From: an uncultured Mollicutes bacterium
GTDB taxonomy: Bacteria; Bacillota_I; Bacilli_A; RFN20; CAG-826
NCBI GenBank assembly: GCA_900540385.1
Contig: UQFY01000005.1
Coordinates: 34,711-98,710, forward strand
DNA length: 64,000 nt
Reading direction: 5' to 3'
The notes below the pieces were generated by a model. The model did not search any database, was not told where the DNA came from, and was given only the letters and a program-made list of their open reading frames with translations. Position 1 is the first letter of the stretch. Every line of letters starts with the position of its first letter. Positions 1 to 8,033 of this stretch are shown here, one piece after another. The position numbers and the translations under genes are program-made.

Positions 1-879
1 CTTATAAGCTTTATGGGTTAAAGGATTGGTAAAATCCAATTCATAGGCATGAAGGCCCAATCTCTTGATTGGGTTTGATGGATCACCATAACGATCATCG
101 CCAATAATGTAATAACCTTGGTGGCCTAATTGGACACGAATTTGGTTTTTACGGCCTGTGGAGATATTGACATCCAAGAGGGCGTATTTCTTATTGGTGG
201 TAATCTTTTTGTAATCGGTGATACAAAGTTTCCCTTTTTTCTTGTCTTTGGTGACATACACGTTAAAAGTGACTTCGTCTGTTGCTAAATAGTTTTCAAG
301 ATGTCCTTTTTCAGGAATATCGTTTGGTTCGACGATTGCATAATAGCCACGTTTCTTAACGATATCTTGCCAGTTATTTTGAAGAGCTTCTTTGGTTTCC
401 CAATTCTTAGCAAAAATCAAAACGCCAGACGTGTCTTCATCCAAACGGTGAACAACAAAAATGCGGGCGTTACGATCTTTCTGAGTGACATAATCGCTAA
501 TTAAACGATAGGCGGTTCTCCCTTTTTCACGATCGGAAGCAATGGAAAGAAGGCCACTTGGCTTATTGATAGCAACGATATCGTCATCTTCGTAAATGAT
601 AGGCAAGTCTTTTCTTTGATGCTTCGCAATGCGGTTATAGGAAACAATTACTTCATCATCCGGATAAAGCTTATATTTAAAAAGAGAGACAGGAGCTCCA
701 CCCACCGCGACTTGGTGGTTGGCAATAATACGACAAATATTATGCTGGGATTGGTTTGGAATCTTTTCTTTCAAGAAATCAAGTAAACAGGTTTCTTTAT
801 TCACAAGAAAAACTTTGGTCTTATTTAAGTCGATTAAGCCTTTCTTTGTTCGATGTAATTTTTTATCATTCTTATTCAT
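1..879 (-). CDS. RluA-family pseudouridine synthase, 3' end outside window
   Basis: The first 293 codons are present and the frame runs off the left edge. The N-terminal ~90 residues look like an S4 RNA-binding domain. The catalytic domain carries the RluA signature VVHRLDEDTSG with its catalytic Asp, preceded by INKPSGLLS and followed by STGRKNQIRVQLG. RluA/RluC/RluD enzymes isomerise uridines in rRNA or tRNA; which sites this one modifies cannot be told. The ATG at 877-879 has no Shine-Dalgarno site, but a TGATAAAAT extended -10 sequence ends 8 bases upstream, suggesting a leaderless message. The family call is firm, the subfamily is not. Confidence 0.9.
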   Translation of the reverse strand, partial: MNKNDKKLHRTKKGLIDLNKTKVFLVNKETCLLDFLKEKIPNQSQHNICRIIANHQVAVGGAPVSLFKYKLYPDDEVIVSYNRIAKHQRKDLPIIYEDDDIVAINKPSGLLSIASDREKGRTAYRLISDYVTQKDRNARIFVVHRLDEDTSGVLIFAKNWETKEALQNNWQDIVKKRGYYAIVEPNDIPEKGHLENYLATDEVTFNVYVTKDKKKGKLCITDYKKITTNKKYALLDVNISTGRKNQIRVQLGHQGYYIIGDDRYGDPSNPIKRLGLHAYELDFTNPLTHKAYK

Positions 880-887
880 ACCCGCTT

Positions 888-896
888 ATTTTATCA
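888..896 (-). promoter_or_regulatory. Extended -10 promoter of the RluA gene
   Basis: Read on the minus strand, TG-A-TAAAAT lies 8 bases before the ATG at 879. No ribosome binding site fits between them, so transcription would start at or next to the A of the start codon. Assigned from sequence pattern only. Confidence 0.4.
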
Positions 897-901
897 AAGT
901 T

Positions 902-1762
902 TTACTTTGAGAGATATTCCTTTAGGGCATTTAAAGAAGCTCTTGTATCTTTCTCCGCATCAGCAAAAAGTGTTTCTAATTTCGCTTTATTTTGAGTGGT
1001 TATGCCAACAGCTGGCGGTAGAGTTGGATAAAAAACAAAAATTCTACCTTCTTCTGCTAATTTATCCATTTCATCCATCTGTTCATTATAAAGACGATAA
1101 GAATTCAAAATGGATTTCAAGAAGGCGGGATTTTTCCTATATTGTCTTCGACATATGGCCTTCATGGCTCTCTTCGGAGCCTTTTTTCTATATCCTTTTT
1201 CCCTAGTAGAAATAACGACGATTTTAGAAACGTTTTCTTCTAAAGCCCTCTCAAATGGAACGGCGGCAAAGACCCCTCCATCAACATATCCGTTTCCTTC
1301 AATTTCAATGGGTTTAGAAAAAGGAGGAAGAGATGCGGAGGAAGCTAATCCATCCATGAAATACGGGTTATTTTTTGAAAAATAAGCAACTTTATTCTCC
1401 GTTACATTTGCGGAAACAGCGTAAAATTTCGTTTTCGATTCATAGAACTCTTTTGTACGAAAAGGGAGTTTCTCTTTTGGCAATTCTTTAAGTAAATAGT
1501 CAAAATCAAAAATCGATCCTTTGGTGAAGTAATTCTGCACTTTAATAAAACCTTTGGAACAGCAAAGTTCTTCGATGAGTTTTCCAAGACGTTCGCTATC
1601 TTTCGTCACATATTCAACACCTAATAATGCACCAGCACTCGTCCCATATACCTCATCAAAAGAAAAGCCATTCTCTAAAAGAACCTTCAAGACACCAGCC
1701 GCATAAGTTCCTCTAGCTCCACCACCTTGGACAATCAAAGCACTTCCTTTTTTAGTTGGCAT
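902..1762 (-). CDS. Patatin-like phospholipase (YjjU/RssA type)
   Basis: A 286-residue cytosolic Ser/Asp-dyad lipid acyl hydrolase. The N-terminus has the oxyanion loop QGGGARGTYAAG, then the nucleophile elbow YGTSAGAL (GxSxG) and the catalytic Asp in YVDGGV. There is no signal peptide. A longer reading to 1894 is open, but the ATG at 1762 is preceded by GGGAGGGG at proper spacing and starts right at the conserved domain, so I chose it. It overlaps the end of the upstream 5'-nucleotidase gene by 11 bases, which implies translational coupling. The substrate is unknown; membrane phospholipid or monoacylglycerol are plausible from the family. Confidence 0.85.
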   Translation of the reverse strand: MPTKKGSALIVQGGGARGTYAAGVLKVLLENGFSFDEVYGTSAGALLGVEYVTKDSERLGKLIEELCCSKGFIKVQNYFTKGSIFDFDYLLKELPKEKLPFRTKEFYESKTKFYAVSANVTENKVAYFSKNNPYFMDGLASSASLPPFSKPIEIEGNGYVDGGVFAAVPFERALEENVSKIVVISTREKGYRKKAPKRAMKAICRRQYRKNPAFLKSILNSYRLYNEQMDEMDKLAEEGRIFVFYPTLPPAVGITTQNKAKLETLFADAEKDTRASLNALKEYLSK

Positions 1763-3683
1763 ATTTCCCCTCCCTAAAAGCATCTGCAACAATATCGAAA
1801 AGATAATATGTTCCATCCCTATCGTCACAAGAGAAATGATATTTTGATTGTTCTTGTGCTTTATCTGAAACATAAGAGACCATAACGATTTCAACTTGCT
1901 CGTTAATGGAAAGGTCGCTTACATCACTAGAATAGGCGGAATAGTAGCTGTTTCTCTGCATCGCTTGAAAATATTTTAACGGAATGTTAACGAAGACATT
2001 TTCATTTTCAAAAGGTAAAGCGTTAATCAAATCCGCATAAGTGATGTCACCAATTAATTCTTGCCTTGCTGCACCAGAATTAATAGACGCCCCCACTAGT
2101 TTCCTATTTCCTTCATACTTGGTCGCATAATACTCATAAAGACATTTGGCGGAGAAGCTAGCCAATTCCGATTGAGAAATGGCGTTGTCGGTATGATAAA
2201 AAACTTCATTTTTTAAAGAAGAAACGGCTTTTTCATAATGGTTATAGACTTTGCTAGCCATAGGCTCATCTTCTAAAGAAGAAAGATAGGCATTTTCTAT
2301 ATTCGCATTCGAAATATATTTGTATTTGCTAGTATTCTCATCATAAGCAAATCTTATAGAACGAAGGTTTGAGCCATTTCCATAAGTTTGAATATGGGGA
2401 ATGCCTTTGCTATCGATAAAGGAATAACTGACATGAGTGTGTCCCTCTAAAACAGCATCTACACCATTCCAAAGATCGCAATTAGCTGGACGCGAGGAAT
2501 TCGAGCCATGAATAGAAAGAACAACGATATCGCATCCTTCTTGTAAGCGTAAACGGTTAGCCTCTTCTTCAACCATTTTTGCTGTCTCAGACCAATGGAA
2601 GCTATAGCCAGATAGAGAAGAGACGCTAATTGAGGAAGCAACATTTCCGATTGCGCCCACCACCCCAATTCGAACTCCACCGCGGGAAACAACGGTAGAA
2701 GGCTTTGCCCATACAGGGCGATTCCCTTTCTCATCGCGAATGTTAATTCCTAAAAATGGGAAATTAGTAAACGAAGAATTTGCTTCAATCGTTTCAGGTT
2801 TCCAATCAAATTCGTGGTTCCCAATTGCCATAGATTCAAAGCCAGTAACATTCATCCAATCAATCATGGATTTACCACGTGAGCGGTTGCTTTGAATTCC
2901 GCCTTGCCACATATCTCCTGAGCAAAGAGCAACCACTTCTTCAGGCTTTTTTCTTTCCGCATCCATAAGGAAGGCAGAGAGTTTCTTGATTCCAGATTGA
3001 TATTTATTTGATGCAGAATCAACGATGGTATCCGCGGCACCATGGGTATCGTTAATTGTATAAATTTCAATGTTCTTGCTCTTTTCTTTTGGAGTTAAAA
3101 CGTCAGAGAATTCGAGCTTGATGCTCTTGATATCGTATTGACCAATAGGAGAATACAAAGAAAAATAATTGCCTTTTGTTTGAAAGGTAAAAGGCGTTTC
3201 ATTTGCAAGCTCATAGGCTCCGTTCATCGGAGAAGTGATTTTAAAAGAAGAGGACTTACTAACCAAAGACGCGTAATCACAAGTTGTCGTAAAAGAAACT
3301 TCAATCGATGAGACATCCTTAGAGAACGGGGTGAAATTCGTAAAGCATCCACCTTTTTCCAAAGAGATAAAGCCATTGGAATTCTTCTTTGCTTTACTAA
3401 AAGAAAATACACACGTTCCTTTTTGATATGAGGACTTAGCAAAATCAATCACATCATCGCTATTTAAGGTAATGGGTCCACTAACTTCTGCAATATCGCC
3501 TTCCTTTTCAGAGGAATAAGAAAGACTAGATTGAGATGCTAGAGACTCAGAAGATTCTTCGGAAGAGGTTGTTTCCGAAGATTTTGTAGACTCAAAAGAA
3601 GAGGACGTGTCAAAAGAATTCCCATTGACACAAGAAGCCATAAGGAGGCTTAAGGGAACAAGAAAAAAATAGGATAACTTCAT
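1752..3683 (-). CDS. Secreted lipoprotein 5'-nucleotidase / metallophosphoesterase
   Basis: A 643-residue protein with a lipoprotein signal ending at MASC (Cys18), then a Ser/Glu-rich linker. Residues ~70-205 form a domain I do not recognise. Residues ~205-440 are a calcineurin-like metallophosphatase: YTINDTHGA, SGDMWQGG, GNHEFDW and EGHTHVSY supply the two-metal site. The remainder is a 5'-nucleotidase C-terminal domain (NSGAARQE, ITYADLINALPFEN) that binds the nucleoside. Such enzymes dephosphorylate extracellular nucleotides so the nucleoside can be imported. The start has no ribosome binding site; TGGTAAAAT lies 6 bases upstream. The gene overlaps the patatin gene by 11 bases. Confidence 0.88.
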   Translation of the reverse strand: MKLSYFFLVPLSLLMASCVNGNSFDTSSSFESTKSSETTSSEESSESLASQSSLSYSSEKEGDIAEVSGPITLNSDDVIDFAKSSYQKGTCVFSFSKAKKNSNGFISLEKGGCFTNFTPFSKDVSSIEVSFTTTCDYASLVSKSSSFKITSPMNGAYELANETPFTFQTKGNYFSLYSPIGQYDIKSIKLEFSDVLTPKEKSKNIEIYTINDTHGAADTIVDSASNKYQSGIKKLSAFLMDAERKKPEEVVALCSGDMWQGGIQSNRSRGKSMIDWMNVTGFESMAIGNHEFDWKPETIEANSSFTNFPFLGINIRDEKGNRPVWAKPSTVVSRGGVRIGVVGAIGNVASSISVSSLSGYSFHWSETAKMVEEEANRLRLQEGCDIVVLSIHGSNSSRPANCDLWNGVDAVLEGHTHVSYSFIDSKGIPHIQTYGNGSNLRSIRFAYDENTSKYKYISNANIENAYLSSLEDEPMASKVYNHYEKAVSSLKNEVFYHTDNAISQSELASFSAKCLYEYYATKYEGNRKLVGASINSGAARQELIGDITYADLINALPFENENVFVNIPLKYFQAMQRNSYYSAYSSDVSDLSINEQVEIVMVSYVSDKAQEQSKYHFSCDDRDGTYYLFDIVADAFREGKYAN

Positions 3684-3689
3684 GAAAAG

Positions 3690-3698
3690 ATTTTACCA
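3690..3698 (-). promoter_or_regulatory. Extended -10 promoter of the 5'-nucleotidase gene
   Basis: TG-G-TAAAAT on the minus strand sits 6 bases before the ATG at 3683, with no Shine-Dalgarno between. This would give a leaderless transcript and separate this gene from the polyamine genes upstream. Confidence 0.45.
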
Positions 3699-3709
3699 TA
3701 TCAAATGGT

Positions 3710-4573
3710 TTATTTCTCTTGAATATCCGACATCTTTAAAATCGGAGAATACAAATCCGTTCTACGATCACGGAAAACACCCCAAGCGATACGTTCATTG
3801 GCTATCTCATTGAGGTCAAATTCCGCTACACGTATCCCTTCTTCTTCACGATTCATCTCGGTAACAAAGTCACCATGTTGATCGGCAATAAAGGAGGAGC
3901 CAAAGAATTTCATCGAAGAGTTTTTTGCTTCTTCCACACCAACACGATTAGAGGCTAAAACAGGCATGATATTAGCGGCCGCATGACCCTTCATAACATT
4001 TTGCCAATGGCTCTTAGAATCTTTCACTAAAACAGGTTCCGATCCAATAGCGGTTGGGAAAAGAAGAATCTCTGCTCCCTTTAAAGCAAGAATACGAGCT
4101 GTTTCAGGGAACCACTGATCCCAACAAATGCCAACGCCAATCTTGCCAATATGGGTAGAAAAAACTTGGAAACCAGTATCCCCTGGAGTGAAATAGAATT
4201 TTTCCTCATAGCACTCCCCTGTAGGGATATGGGATTTACGATAAAGGCCAACGATTTTTCCATCGTTATCAATCATCGCCAAGGAGTTAAAATAACAGTT
4301 ACCAGCTTTCTCAAAAAAGGAAATCGGCAGGACCATGTGTGTTTCTTTGGCGATTTCTTGGAAATGTTTTAAGGTTTTAGAATCATGAAAATCCTCGGCA
4401 AGAGAGAAATTATCATAATCTTCAATCTGGCAGAAATAATGGCCTTCAAAGAGTTCTGGTAAAAGAACTAAATCAGCCCCTTTTTCTTTTGCTAAACGGA
4501 TAAAGTTATCCGCCTTTTGAATATTCTCTTCGTAGGCTTTCGACATTGAGAATTGGGTGATTGCTGCTTTCAT
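3710..4573 (-). CDS. aguB: N-carbamoylputrescine amidase
   Basis: A 287-residue nitrilase-superfamily enzyme that hydrolyses N-carbamoylputrescine to putrescine, CO2 and ammonia. The catalytic triad is visible: Glu40 in LLPELFEG, Lys113 in YRKSHIP and Cys150 in GVGICWDQWFPE. Length and motifs match AguB rather than omega-amidase or beta-ureidopropionase. The start codon overlaps the stop of the upstream fused decarboxylase-deiminase gene (TAATG), with AGGAGG 7 bases upstream, so the two are translated together. Its substrate is the product of the deiminase half of that neighbour, which supports the specificity. Confidence 0.92.
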   Translation of the reverse strand: MKAAITQFSMSKAYEENIQKADNFIRLAKEKGADLVLLPELFEGHYFCQIEDYDNFSLAEDFHDSKTLKHFQEIAKETHMVLPISFFEKAGNCYFNSLAMIDNDGKIVGLYRKSHIPTGECYEEKFYFTPGDTGFQVFSTHIGKIGVGICWDQWFPETARILALKGAEILLFPTAIGSEPVLVKDSKSHWQNVMKGHAAANIMPVLASNRVGVEEAKNSSMKFFGSSFIADQHGDFVTEMNREEEGIRVAEFDLNEIANERIAWGVFRDRRTDLYSPILKMSDIQEK

Positions 4574-7191
4574 TATTCATCCTCCTTTGGAAGTTGCATC
4601 GTAATGCAATGGATATTTCCTCCACCAAGCAATATTTCATAAGTATCAATTTGATGGATCGTTTTGTTTGGATAGAGTTCCTTCATAATTTGATAAGCTT
4701 CCTTATCTTCTTTCACACCAAAAGCAGGCATGATGATGAAGTCTTTCCCTTGATAATAGTTTACATAAGAAGCAGCTAATCTTCTTCTGGAAACCCTTGT
4801 ATCCAAAGTGCTATCGGAGAAGATAAGTTCTTTAGCAACATCTTCGGAAAGATACATCGGTTTTGGTAAAGGAAGTTTATGGATGATGAGTTTTCTTCCC
4901 TTAGCATCATACGCTTGGGAAAGAGCTTTAAAGGTTTGCTGGCAATAACGATATTGTGGGTCTTCTTTATTTGTGCACCAGGCCATTACCACTTCACCAG
5001 GACGGATAAAGGAAACCATGTTATCAATATGCTCATTTGTTTCATCTTGATAAATTCCATGTGGTACCCAGATAATTTTTTCGACGCCTAAATAGTCATG
5101 AAGAATTTCTTCAATTTCTTCTTTTTGATAGTATGGGTTGCGTCCTTTTGATAAAAGACATGCTTCCGTTGTGATTAAAGTTCCTTCTCCATCGATAGCA
5201 ATAGAGCCCCCTTCAAGAACAAAGGAAGGCAAATAATAAGAAAGAAGTTTGAGCTTCTTAGAAACAAGCGTCCCTAACGCATCATCATCTTGATAATCTG
5301 AATAAAGGCCATCTACTTTTCCACCCCAGGCATTAAAACGGAAATCAACGGTTCTAAGTTGTTTGCCATCGGTAACGAAAAGAGGCATGTTATCCCTTGC
5401 CCAAGCATCGTTATAACGAAGTTTCCAAACCATAACGTTAGGAATGGTGTTTAATTCTTCGATGACTTTCTTGCTAATGGATTGATTCACACCGACAATC
5501 ACTTTTTCATGCAAAGCAATAGCTTTAATGACTTCCATATAGTTATTTTGCGCAGGCTTTGCTTTCTTTCTCCAAGTGTCTTGGCGGAAAGGCATCAAAA
5601 TGAAAGTGGCTTGATGTTCTTTCCCTTCAAACGGAAAATGGAAACCATCAGTGATTGGGGTCGTTATTTTATTTTTGTAATAATCATTCAGTCTCTTCTC
5701 ATATAGACCAAATCTTCTCCATTTTGCCGTATCGATAACTTCAAAAGCGTCATGATAAGAAGAAAGCAATTTCGTATGAGATTCAGAAGATTCTTGAAGA
5801 TCTTTTACTTCTTCCACTAAGTCTTTTGACCAGACTTCGCCAGGAGCAATAAGAGGGATTCCTGGTGGATACATCATAACTTGTTCTTTAGAGACGTTCC
5901 CTTCACATTCATCGATGCTCACAAGTTTTCCTGGAGCGTTGAAAGAAACACGTGGACGAACCAAAAGGAAGGGGAAGGTAGCATCGAAATGGCTCTTTTT
6001 TCTGATATAGGATGGGTTGTAATGTTCTTTAGAGATAGAACGTAGAGCAGAAAGAAGCTGATCAACATGTTTCTTTTTTGTTCCGATAGCAAAAATACCC
6101 AATACCTCATTCGATTCAGCTAGCTCCATTTGAACTTCGTATTTGTCTTTTAACAAATGATAAAGTTGGAAACCATCCAAATCTAAATGTTCTAGGCCAA
6201 TGACCAGTTTCGTATCGTCATATCCAAAAGAACCATGTGCTAAGAAATGGTTTCTATCTTCATTAACAAAGCCAGGGATTTTGGCAATTTTGCTACGAGC
6301 GTAATCCACTAATTCGTAGGTTCTACTCATTGCATCATATCCTTCTTTTGAAGCCATATAAGAGCGAGCGGCATCAACGGAAGCAATTAAAATTCCCGAA
6401 GGAGATGTCGTATTCAAAATATTCAAAGTCTTTTGAACGTCTTCCCTTTTAAAACGTTCTGTTTTCAAAAGAAGGACAGAACTTTGGGTTAAAGAGCCAA
6501 CCGTTTTATGAAAAGAAGCGGCAGACATATCAGCGCCTGCATCCATAGCAGACAAAGGTGAACGAGGATGATGGAAATAATAATGAGCGCCATGGGCTTC
6601 ATCGACTAATACGGCCATATGATGAGCATGGGCAAAATCCGTGACTTCTTTTAAATCTGTTACAGAACCGAAATAAGTCGGATTGATCACAAAAATAGCC
6701 TTCGCAGAAGGATTCCTAAGGATCGCCTTTTTCCATTGTTCAACACTAGGCTGATTAGCAATTCCTAATTCCAAATCGATTTCTGGCATGATATAAGTTG
6801 GTTTTGCACCAGAAAAAATCAAGGCGTTGATAACAGACTTGTGGACGTTTCTAGGAAGAATGATTTTTTCGTTTGCTTTTACCGCCGTCATAATCATGGC
6901 GATAATTCCGGAAGAAGTTCCGTTAATTAAAAAGAAAGCCTCGTCAGCGTGACACGCTTCCGCAAGGTATTGGGCTGATTCTTTAATTACACCCTGAGGA
7001 TTGCCTAATGTGTCCAAGCCGATTGGTGCATTCACATCGCAACGAAATAATTCCTGGCCAAAAAGTTCGGTCGCTTTGTTCTTAATATTCCCCATATGAT
7101 GTCCAGGCACATCAAAAGGGGCAACACCTTCAGAAACATAGTTTTTTAATGCATCGACGTAAGGTGTTTTACTCTGATCCAATTTTGCCAT
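4573..7191 (-). CDS. Fused arginine decarboxylase - agmatine deiminase
   Basis: An 872-residue protein joining two enzymes. Residues ~1-490 are a fold-type I PLP decarboxylase of the Orn/Lys/Arg family: PGHHMGN near the N-terminus, Asp197 in LVDEAHG, and the PLP lysine Lys229 in SFHKTVGS, plus the C-terminal domain with YPPGIP. Residues ~515-872 are agmatine deiminase: NDAWARDNMP, VLEGGS (Glu660), NEHIDN (His721) and GGGNIHC with the nucleophile Cys862. The expected chemistry is arginine to agmatine to N-carbamoylputrescine, finished by the overlapping aguB. There is no frameshift or stop at the junction. Arginine rather than lysine or ornithine is inferred from the fusion. No clear ribosome binding site; TATTAT ends 6 bases before ATG. 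Confidence 0.9.
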   Translation of the reverse strand: MAKLDQSKTPYVDALKNYVSEGVAPFDVPGHHMGNIKNKATELFGQELFRCDVNAPIGLDTLGNPQGVIKESAQYLAEACHADEAFFLINGTSSGIIAMIMTAVKANEKIILPRNVHKSVINALIFSGAKPTYIMPEIDLELGIANQPSVEQWKKAILRNPSAKAIFVINPTYFGSVTDLKEVTDFAHAHHMAVLVDEAHGAHYYFHHPRSPLSAMDAGADMSAASFHKTVGSLTQSSVLLLKTERFKREDVQKTLNILNTTSPSGILIASVDAARSYMASKEGYDAMSRTYELVDYARSKIAKIPGFVNEDRNHFLAHGSFGYDDTKLVIGLEHLDLDGFQLYHLLKDKYEVQMELAESNEVLGIFAIGTKKKHVDQLLSALRSISKEHYNPSYIRKKSHFDATFPFLLVRPRVSFNAPGKLVSIDECEGNVSKEQVMMYPPGIPLIAPGEVWSKDLVEEVKDLQESSESHTKLLSSYHDAFEVIDTAKWRRFGLYEKRLNDYYKNKITTPITDGFHFPFEGKEHQATFILMPFRQDTWRKKAKPAQNNYMEVIKAIALHEKVIVGVNQSISKKVIEELNTIPNVMVWKLRYNDAWARDNMPLFVTDGKQLRTVDFRFNAWGGKVDGLYSDYQDDDALGTLVSKKLKLLSYYLPSFVLEGGSIAIDGEGTLITTEACLLSKGRNPYYQKEEIEEILHDYLGVEKIIWVPHGIYQDETNEHIDNMVSFIRPGEVVMAWCTNKEDPQYRYCQQTFKALSQAYDAKGRKLIIHKLPLPKPMYLSEDVAKELIFSDSTLDTRVSRRRLAASYVNYYQGKDFIIMPAFGVKEDKEAYQIMKELYPNKTIHQIDTYEILLGGGNIHCITMQLPKEDE

Positions 7192-7197
7192 AGCGAA

Positions 7198-7203
7198 ATA
7201 ATA
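7198..7203 (-). promoter_or_regulatory. Possible -10 box of the polyamine operon
   Basis: TATTAT on the minus strand ends 6 bases before the ATG at 7191; no Shine-Dalgarno is visible. I could not find a good -35, so this is a weak call based mainly on the same arrangement at other genes here. Confidence 0.25.
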
Positions 7204-7232
7204 CTACTATCCGCCTAAGAGCGATATTGGAA

Positions 7233-8033
7233 TTATTTCAAAGGATAACATTTGTTATCAATGATTTTATCGACGACGTATTTCACGCCAGAATTCCAGA
7301 CCTCTTTTGTTACGAAAGAAGCTGCTTTTTTGACCTCATCTTTGCCATTTCCCATGGAGATAAAAAAGGAAACGGCTTCAGCCATAGTTAAATCAGGAAG
7401 ATCGTCCCCAATCGCCATTGCTTCATCTTTCGAAAATCCATAATAATCAAGAACATGTTTGATGCCATCTCCTTTTTTGTGTTTGAAAGGCATAACATCA
7501 ACCGAATATGGCGTATATCTCCAATAAACCAAATGAGGGAACGTCTTTTGAAACAGTTCGTCTTCTTTCTCGTCGGCAAAGAAATTAATTCCTTCAACAT
7601 CCTCTCCTTCGTATTCTTTCAAAGGAGGAATGTATTCATTAAAACGAGCAAAATGCTCTGCGCCTTCTTTATTTAATGGAGCGATTAGTTTTCTTTCTTC
7701 AAGTTCAACAAGCTCAAGGGATTTTTTTCTTTTGAGTGCCAAAGCGATAAACTCTTCCACATCTTTCTTCTCCATCTTACTGGTAAAAATGTATTTCCCA
7801 TCAGCAAACGCGTATCCTCCAGAAGAGGCGATAAAGCCATCCCATCGGATCCCTAAATCTAAAGCTCCAAGCCATTTAAACGAAGCGTATGGCCTAGCTG
7901 TGCATATAAATACTTTAACGCCCTGTTCTTGAAGTCTTTTAACCGCTTCAACGGAGGGAGAATCCCATTTGCATTCTTTATCGTCGTATAACGTCCAGTC
8001 AATGTCGAAAAACGCTACTTTAATTCTTTTCAT
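7233..8033 (-). CDS. HAD-superfamily Cof-type phosphatase
   Basis: A 266-residue haloacid dehalogenase-like hydrolase of the Cof/YidA type. Motif I is FFDIDWTLYDD, with Trp in place of the usual Gly. The middle is a Cof-type cap, and motif IV is GDDLPDLTMAEA near residue 220. Relatives dephosphorylate sugar phosphates or flavin/nucleotide compounds; the substrate here is unknown. The start at 8033 gives the family-typical N-terminus MKRIKVAFF; an upstream in-frame ATG at 8084 would lie deep inside the glycosidase gene. The 14-base overlap with that gene suggests co-translation. Confidence 0.85.
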   Translation of the reverse strand: MKRIKVAFFDIDWTLYDDKECKWDSPSVEAVKRLQEQGVKVFICTARPYASFKWLGALDLGIRWDGFIASSGGYAFADGKYIFTSKMEKKDVEEFIALALKRKKSLELVELEERKLIAPLNKEGAEHFARFNEYIPPLKEYEGEDVEGINFFADEKEDELFQKTFPHLVYWRYTPYSVDVMPFKHKKGDGIKHVLDYYGFSKDEAMAIGDDLPDLTMAEAVSFFISMGNGKDEVKKAASFVTKEVWNSGVKYVVDKIIDNKCYPLK

